Positions 59,466-64,000 of a DNA stretch of 64,000 bases are shown here, in pieces (positions within the stretch are counted from its first letter, which is position 1; every line of letters begins with the position of its first letter). Position numbers and translations under genes: made by a program. Source of the DNA: Parafrankia irregularis (GTDB lineage: Bacteria; Actinomycetota; Actinomycetes; Frankiales; Frankiaceae); NCBI RefSeq assembly GCF_001536285.1, contig NZ_FAOZ01000002.1, forward strand, positions 1 through 64,000, read 5' to 3'. The notes under the pieces are model-generated. The model made no database searches. It saw only the letters and a program-made list of their open reading frames with translations, and was not told where the DNA came from.

Positions 59466-62400
59466 TCATCGCCGCCCGAGTCGCCGCCGTGGTGCCGATC
59501 CCCGGCGCCGCGGCGGTGCCGACCCGCGGCGCAGCACTGGCCAGATCGTCGCCGCGACTGCGGCGGTGAGCAGCAGGAGGGCGGCGAGGTCGAGTGCCCA
59601 GGTACCGGCGTCGGACGTCCACAGCGCGTCGATATCAGGGTCGGACGGGGTCTGCCGGTAGCCGGTCGTCGCCGCGAGCATCGCGAATCCCCACCGGGCC
59701 GGCATGAGGTAGGCGAGCTGTTCCAGCGGCGGCCGATGGTCCAACGGGATGATCAGCCCGCACAGCAGCAGCTGCAGCAGCAGCACGACCACCAGGATCG
59801 GCATGCCCCGGTCGGCGTTACCGATCATCGCGGAGACCAACAGGCCCTGCGCCATCGCCGCCAGCGCGACCGCGACCATGGCGATGACGACCTCGGCCAG
59901 GCCACCGCCGAGTGCCGGTGGGGCGTCCGGCAGCGGCTTGCCGGCCAGGCCGACCACGGCGAGGATCACGGCCTGCAGGCCGCTGATCGCGCCGAGCACG
60001 GCCAGTTTCGACCAGAGATAGGCGCCGCGGGAGAGCCCGATCGCCTGTTCCCGGTTGAAGACCGACCGTTCCTTGACCAGTTCGCGGAACGCGCCGGCGA
60101 ACCCGGTGAACGCGCAGCCGAGGATGAGCACGAGCATCAGCGGCGAGATGTCGCTTTCACGGTCGGCGCCGGTCTGCCGATGGTGCCAGGACAGCCCGTG
60201 CCCGCCCGGCAGCAGCTGGGCGAACAGGCTCAGGACCAGCGGCAGCGCCAGCAGGAACACCGCATAGGCCCGATCGGCCGCGATCACCGCCAGGTAGCGG
60301 CGAGCGAGCACGGCGAACTGGCGCACGGCCGGCTGCTGGCGCGGCGGCGCATCCGGCGCGACCCGGGCCGGGCTGGCTGGGCTGGCCGGGCTGGCCGGGC
60401 CGCCTGGGCTGGACGGGCCGCCTGGCTGCGGCGCCGCGGAAGGCGCCGTGCCGCGCGGTGCGCCGTACTTCGCGTACTGGGGCGAGGCCTGGAAACGGGC
60501 CGTCCAGTCGACGTCCCGCGAGCGGTCGAGTAGCAGGAACATGTCGGCGAAGTCCTGCTGGCCGAAGTACTCGAGCGCCTCGTCGGGCGGGCCGAAATAG
60601 GCCAGCCGGCCGCCCGACGCGAGCACCAGCAGCCGGTCGCACAGGTCGAGCTGCGCCGGCGAATGGGTGACGACGACCACCGTGCGGCCGTCGTCGGCCA
60701 GCGTGCGCAGGGTCTGCATGACGGACTTGTCCATGCCGGGATCCAGCCCGGACGTCGGTTCGTCGAGGAAGAGCAGCGACGGGCGGGTGAGCAGCTCCAG
60801 CGCCACGCTGGTGCGCTTGCGCTGCCCGCCGGAAAGCGTGCTGATCCGCTGCTCGGCATGGTCGGTCAGCCCAAGCTCGTCGATCACCTCGTCGACGCGC
60901 GCGCGGCGCTCCGCGGAACCGGTGTCCGCGGGGAACCGCAGTTCGGCCGCGTACCGCAGGGCCCGGCGGACGGTCAGCTGCGGGTGCAGGATGTCGTCCT
61001 GCGGGACGAGCCCGATGCGCTGGCGCAGCTCGTCATAGGAGGCGTAGAGATCACGGCCGGCGTAGCGGACCTCGCCGGAGTCGGCGGGCCGCTGCCCGGT
61101 CAGCGCACCGAGCAGTGTCGACTTTCCGGCGCCGCTCGGCCCGACCACCGCCAGCAGGCTGCGCTGCGGCAGCGCGAAGCCGACATCGTCGAGCAGCCGC
61201 CGCCCGGAGCGGGTGACGGTCAGCCCGTCGGCCTCGAACGAGATGTCGCCTTCGTCGACGTACTCGACAAGCGTGCCGTTCTGCAGGTGCAGCAGGGCGT
61301 GGCCGATGCCGACGATATCCCCGGCGGCGAGCGGGGCCTGCTGCTCGATCCGGCGACCGTTGACGAAGGTCCCGTTCCAGCTGCCGAGGTCGACGATCTT
61401 CCATTCGGTGCCGCTTCGGCGTAGTTCCGCATGCCGGCGTGACACCAGCGGGTCGCCGAGCACCACGTCGCATTCGGGCGCGCGGCCGATGACGACAGAA
61501 GCGGTGGTCATCGGATGCAGCGCCGTGGCTCGGTGCTCCCACCACTGCCCTCCAGCCACCGAACCGACGGACGGACTCCCGGACGACCGGCCGCCGCCAG
61601 GTCGCGAGCTCGGGGTGGGGCGGGCGGCGCCCGGTCCGATGGTCGTCGTCGCCTGGCCGCCGCCGGCCTGGCTGCTGCCCGGTCGAGCGGCTGGCGTCTG
61701 CTGGCCGCCGCCTGGCAGAGCGGTGACCGTGGGCTGGCCGGCACCGAGCCGGGCGGTGGGCGGGGGCTGGGCCGCTCGGTAGCGTCCGGCTCCGAACACC
61801 GCGGCGGCGGATCCGGTCGGCGGCCCGGGAACGCCGGGCGCCGCGGTGAGCGAAGCCGGAGCCTGCGCCGATTCCGGTGGCGCTGCGGACGGCGGTGGGG
61901 TTGTGGATGGCGGTGGCGCTGCGGTGGGCGGTGGCGCTGCGGACGGCGGTGGGGTTGTGGACGGCGGTGCCGGTGCTCGCGCGGGGGTGGGCGGGGCGCT
62001 CGCCGCCTGCCACCACTTGCCGGCGGGTGCGGGGGATGGCGCCGGTGCCGGCGGTGATGGTTGTGCCGCCGCCGGTGCCGCTGGCTGGGACGGCGGCTGC
62101 ATCGGTTGTGTTGACGGCTGGGCCGCCTGCTGTGGCTGCTGTGACGGTGCTTGCTGTGATGATGGCTGCTGTGGCTGCTGTGGCTGCTGTGGCTGCGGCG
62201 GGCTGGGCTGCGGTGCGGGCGGTGCCGCCGCGGGAGCGCCGGGGGTCTGCGCCCACCACCTGGCCCGTGGCGCGGGGCTGGCAGGCGGTGGGTTCGAAGC
62301 CGCTGGCGCCGCCGGGGTTCCCGCCGCGCTCGGGGTACCTGATCTGCTGGGGGCGCTTGGACTGCGCGGAGCGCTTGGACTGTTCGGGGCGCTTGGGCTG

Positions 62401-63242
62401 GTCGGGGTGCTCGGGGCGGCACCGATGATGGCGGCCTGGGCCGCCGCCGCGAAGGCGGCAGTGGACGGATACCGCTCCCCGGGATCCTTCGCCATGCCGC
62501 GGACGATGACGGCGTCGAGTGCCGCCGGAGCGTCCGGCCGCACCGCGGACAGGATTGGGGGCGGCTCCTCCAGATGTGCTCGTACCACCGCCAGCCGTTC
62601 GGCGGAGGCGAACGGCCGGCGCCTGGTGAGGCACTGGAACAGCAGGCAGGCCAGGGAGTAGACGTCCACCCGGTGGTCGACGGGCCCGGGGCCGAAGCGC
62701 TCGGGCGCCATGTAGTCGATCGAGCCGATCGCGGCCCCGGTCGTCGTGAGGTCGGTGCCGTGGACCGAACGGGCGATGCCGAAGTCGACGAGGTAGACGA
62801 AGTCGGTCGGGCGCCCCCGGCCCGCGCAGAGCACGTTGGACGGCTTGACGTCCCGGTGGACCAGGCCGTCGGCGTGTGCGGCGTCCAGCGCGGCGGCGAT
62901 CTGCTCGATGACGTTGCCGGCCGTCCGCAGGTCGAGCGGACCGGCCCGCAGCACGGTGCCCAGGTCGGCGCCCTCAACGAGACGCATGTCGATGTACAGC
63001 TGGCCGTCGATCTCGCCGTAACGGTGGATCGGGATCACATGCGGCTCACGCAGCTGGGCCACCGTCGCGGATTCCCGGCGAAACCGCTCGATGTAGTGCG
63101 GATCTTCGGCCAGGCTGGGGAGCAGGAGCTTGAGTGCCACCAGACGTTGCTGGGCGGTGTCGTACGCCCGGTAGACCTCGCCCATACCGCCGCGGCCCAG
63201 TCGGGCCTCGATGCGGTAGGGGCCGAACATCCGCTCTGTCAT
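59466..63242 (-). CDS. Single-chain Ser/Thr kinase - FHA - ABC transporter (ATPase plus ABC-2 membrane domain)
   Basis: The ATG at 63242 follows GGAG and encodes 1258 residues. Kinase: P-loop GRGGMGEV (16-23), Lys38, HRDVKPSN (129-136), DFG (153-155), to about 270. A Pro/Ala/Ser/Gln linker runs to about 560. FHA at about 575-650 has VVIGRAPECDVVLGDPLVSRRHAEL and GSWNGTFVNG. ABC ATPase: GPSGAGKS near 700, LSGGQRKRTS near 800, LLFLDEPTSGLD near 820. The last 280 residues hold six helices of the ABCG/ABC-2 type. M. tuberculosis Rv1747 has FHA-ABC with kinase PknF as a separate neighbour; here kinase and transporter are one chain, so self-phosphorylation of the transporter and FHA docking are likely. 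Confidence 0.92.
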   Translation of the reverse strand: MTERMFGPYRIEARLGRGGMGEVYRAYDTAQQRLVALKLLLPSLAEDPHYIERFRRESATVAQLREPHVIPIHRYGEIDGQLYIDMRLVEGADLGTVLRAGPLDLRTAGNVIEQIAAALDAAHADGLVHRDVKPSNVLCAGRGRPTDFVYLVDFGIARSVHGTDLTTTGAAIGSIDYMAPERFGPGPVDHRVDVYSLACLLFQCLTRRRPFASAERLAVVRAHLEEPPPILSAVRPDAPAALDAVIVRGMAKDPGERYPSTAAFAAAAQAAIIGAAPSTPTSPSAPNSPSAPRSPSAPSRSGTPSAAGTPAAPAASNPPPASPAPRARWWAQTPGAPAAAPPAPQPSPPQPQQPQQPQQPSSQQAPSQQPQQAAQPSTQPMQPPSQPAAPAAAQPSPPAPAPSPAPAGKWWQAASAPPTPARAPAPPSTTPPPSAAPPPTAAPPPSTTPPPSAAPPESAQAPASLTAAPGVPGPPTGSAAAVFGAGRYRAAQPPPTARLGAGQPTVTALPGGGQQTPAARPGSSQAGGGQATTTIGPGAARPTPSSRPGGGRSSGSPSVGSVAGGQWWEHRATALHPMTTASVVIGRAPECDVVLGDPLVSRRHAELRRSGTEWKIVDLGSWNGTFVNGRRIEQQAPLAAGDIVGIGHALLHLQNGTLVEYVDEGDISFEADGLTVTRSGRRLLDDVGFALPQRSLLAVVGPSGAGKSTLLGALTGQRPADSGEVRYAGRDLYASYDELRQRIGLVPQDDILHPQLTVRRALRYAAELRFPADTGSAERRARVDEVIDELGLTDHAEQRISTLSGGQRKRTSVALELLTRPSLLFLDEPTSGLDPGMDKSVMQTLRTLADDGRTVVVVTHSPAQLDLCDRLLVLASGGRLAYFGPPDEALEYFGQQDFADMFLLLDRSRDVDWTARFQASPQYAKYGAPRGTAPSAAPQPGGPSSPGGPASPASPASPARVAPDAPPRQQPAVRQFAVLARRYLAVIAADRAYAVFLLALPLVLSLFAQLLPGGHGLSWHHRQTGADRESDISPLMLVLILGCAFTGFAGAFRELVKERSVFNREQAIGLSRGAYLWSKLAVLGAISGLQAVILAVVGLAGKPLPDAPPALGGGLAEVVIAMVAVALAAMAQGLLVSAMIGNADRGMPILVVVLLLQLLLCGLIIPLDHRPPLEQLAYLMPARWGFAMLAATTGYRQTPSDPDIDALWTSDAGTWALDLAALLLLTAAVAATIWPVLRRGSAPPRRRGSAPRRRLGRR
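61860..62210 (-). repeat. Low-complexity repeats encoding the kinase-FHA linker
   Basis: Imperfect tandem units (plus-strand GGCGGTGGCGCTGCGGAC and similar at 61880-61970, and GGCTGCTGT triplets at 62163-62200) encode Pro/Ala/Thr and Gln-rich linker between the kinase and FHA domains. Confidence 0.75.
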
Positions 63243-63294
63243 ACCGCCTTCTCCGGTGGTCGCCGTGCGAGGTCTCGCCCGTGCTCGGACGTCG

Positions 63295-64000
63295 CTATCG
63301 CGGGTTCCCGGGCTGCTTACGGCGGCGTCGCCGCCACCGTGCCCAGAGGACGCCGACGAGGACCGCCGGCAGGAGAGCAATCAGTGCGCTGACGTTCGCG
63401 ATCGCCGGCCGGGTGTCCTCGCCCTGGACGATCGCGAGGGTGATCGCGATGGTGGCGGCCAGCCAGGTGAGCACTGCCACGGCAACGGCGCTCAGGTTGC
63501 GTCGCACCCGCCCGCGGCCAGCCGCCGCAGCCGGCGCCGGGTGTGCGGGCGCCGGCCGCACCGGTGTGGAAGGAGCCGGTGCCGAGCCCCGGCCCGGTCC
63601 GGCCGCGGCCGCTCCCTCAGAGCCGGATGACTGCTGCCACCAGGCGGTTGCCTCCGCCGGCCGGGTACCTGTCTGCGTGCCCCGGCGGCGACGCTGCCCC
63701 GTCGATGTCCTCGCTGGTCCGGATGGCTTGGCAGCTGGTCCGGATGGCTTGGCACTCGGCCCGGTTGGTTTGGTGGCTGGTCTGGACGGTCTGGCGGTGG
63801 GCCTGGACGGTGTGGGCGCCGGCCCGGCCGGCGGTGTCGCCGGGTCGGGTGTGGAGCTGGTCGCGGTCGCCGCGGGCTCGGCCGGCGCGGGCTTGGCCGG
63901 CGCGGCGGGTACGACGCGGCTGCTGGTGCGCGTCCACCAGGGCAACGAGCCCGTGATCAGATCCTCGAGGTCGCCGGTTGCCGCCCAGCCTGCCGCGCAG
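63295..64000 (-). CDS. Membrane protein with two C-terminal helices, 5' end outside window
   Basis: The frame is open to the right edge (visible start ...LAGAWAATGDLEDLITGSLPWWTRT), so the gene begins beyond 64000; a TTG at 63943-63945 is internal. At least 235 residues are visible: a Pro/Ala/Thr/Lys-rich, disordered middle with PSGPAAK-like repeats, two helices (AVAVAVLTWLAATIAITLAIV and ANVSALIALLPAVLVGVLWA) and a basic tail (RWRRRRRKQPGNPR). It lies 52 bp upstream of the kinase-FHA-ABC gene on the same strand. The family is not recognised. Confidence 0.7.
   Translation of the reverse strand, partial: CAAGWAATGDLEDLITGSLPWWTRTSSRVVPAAPAKPAPAEPAATATSSTPDPATPPAGPAPTPSRPTARPSRPATKPTGPSAKPSGPAAKPSGPARTSTGQRRRRGTQTGTRPAEATAWWQQSSGSEGAAAAGPGRGSAPAPSTPVRPAPAHPAPAAAAGRGRVRRNLSAVAVAVLTWLAATIAITLAIVQGEDTRPAIANVSALIALLPAVLVGVLWARWRRRRRKQPGNPR

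Noticed and set aside
1-64000. tRNA, rRNA, insertion sequences and prophage genes.
   Set aside because: I looked for conserved RNA arms, transposase motifs and phage structural genes and saw none; a short or diverged one could be missed by eye.

Overview
The window is very GC-rich DNA with GTG/TTG starts, 4-nt stop/start overlaps and actinobacterial families: DUF222/13E12 HNH nuclease, PASTA and PknB-type kinases, F420/PPOX-type oxidoreductase, HxlR, TelA/TerD, DyP. It looks like chromosome of a filamentous actinomycete, most likely Frankia or a close relative. That placement is inferred from gene content and was not tested by a search. No rRNA, tRNA, CRISPR array, insertion sequence or prophage was recognised.

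Layout. 1-2526: 3' part of a cysNC sulfate-activation gene followed by cysQ. 2598-7430: three small redox/regulator units: AraC with a zinc-free MDR reductase, then HxlR divergent from an NmrA protein and an Old Yellow Enzyme. 7666-11371: a TelA / small protein / TerD-like stress cassette. 11656-13021: a DUF222-HNH gene behind a consensus actinobacterial SOS box. 13264-16301 (minus): LuxE-like acyl-activating enzyme, LuxC-like acyl reductase and hotdog thioesterase, a carboxylate-reduction cassette. 16479-18237: YidD with a Cys/Asp-rich extension, a small secreted protein and a PPOX oxidoreductase. 18621-26217: a MacAB-like export operon with two HlyD-type adaptors, ATPase, FtsX permease and a DUF5666-like lipoprotein. 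26275-28873: PfkB kinase, HTH-PASTA protein and a divergent TlpA-like thioredoxin. 29104-33502: AHSA1/ArsR pair, DyP peroxidase and a large lipoprotein.

33580-42926 (minus) is a tightly packed operon: Ser/Thr kinase, MoxR, DUF58, TgpA-like protein and a large extracellular propeller/PKD protein. 43083-43729 is a gene-free, lower-GC stretch that could form three successive hairpins ending in a T-run. 43730-49516 holds a DHA2 MFS pump and an ABC exporter with its two-component system. 49606-54619 holds a TetR-controlled hydrolase operon, a methyltransferase, a second hydrolase and an NmrA protein. 54632-56976 has two DUF1772 paralogues and an AraC regulator, followed by an MscS channel. 58425-59340 is a RelE-like toxin with its antitoxin. 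59466-63242 encodes one polypeptide with Ser/Thr kinase, FHA domain, ABC ATPase and ABC-2 membrane domain. The last gene runs off the right edge.

The most unusual items are the kinase-FHA-ABC single-chain transporter, the SOS-box-controlled DUF222-HNH gene, the LuxC/LuxE/thioesterase cassette, the kinase-led MoxR operon whose TgpA lacks the catalytic Cys, and several strong palindromes in intergenic DNA. All assignments rest on reading motifs by eye; no database search was run.
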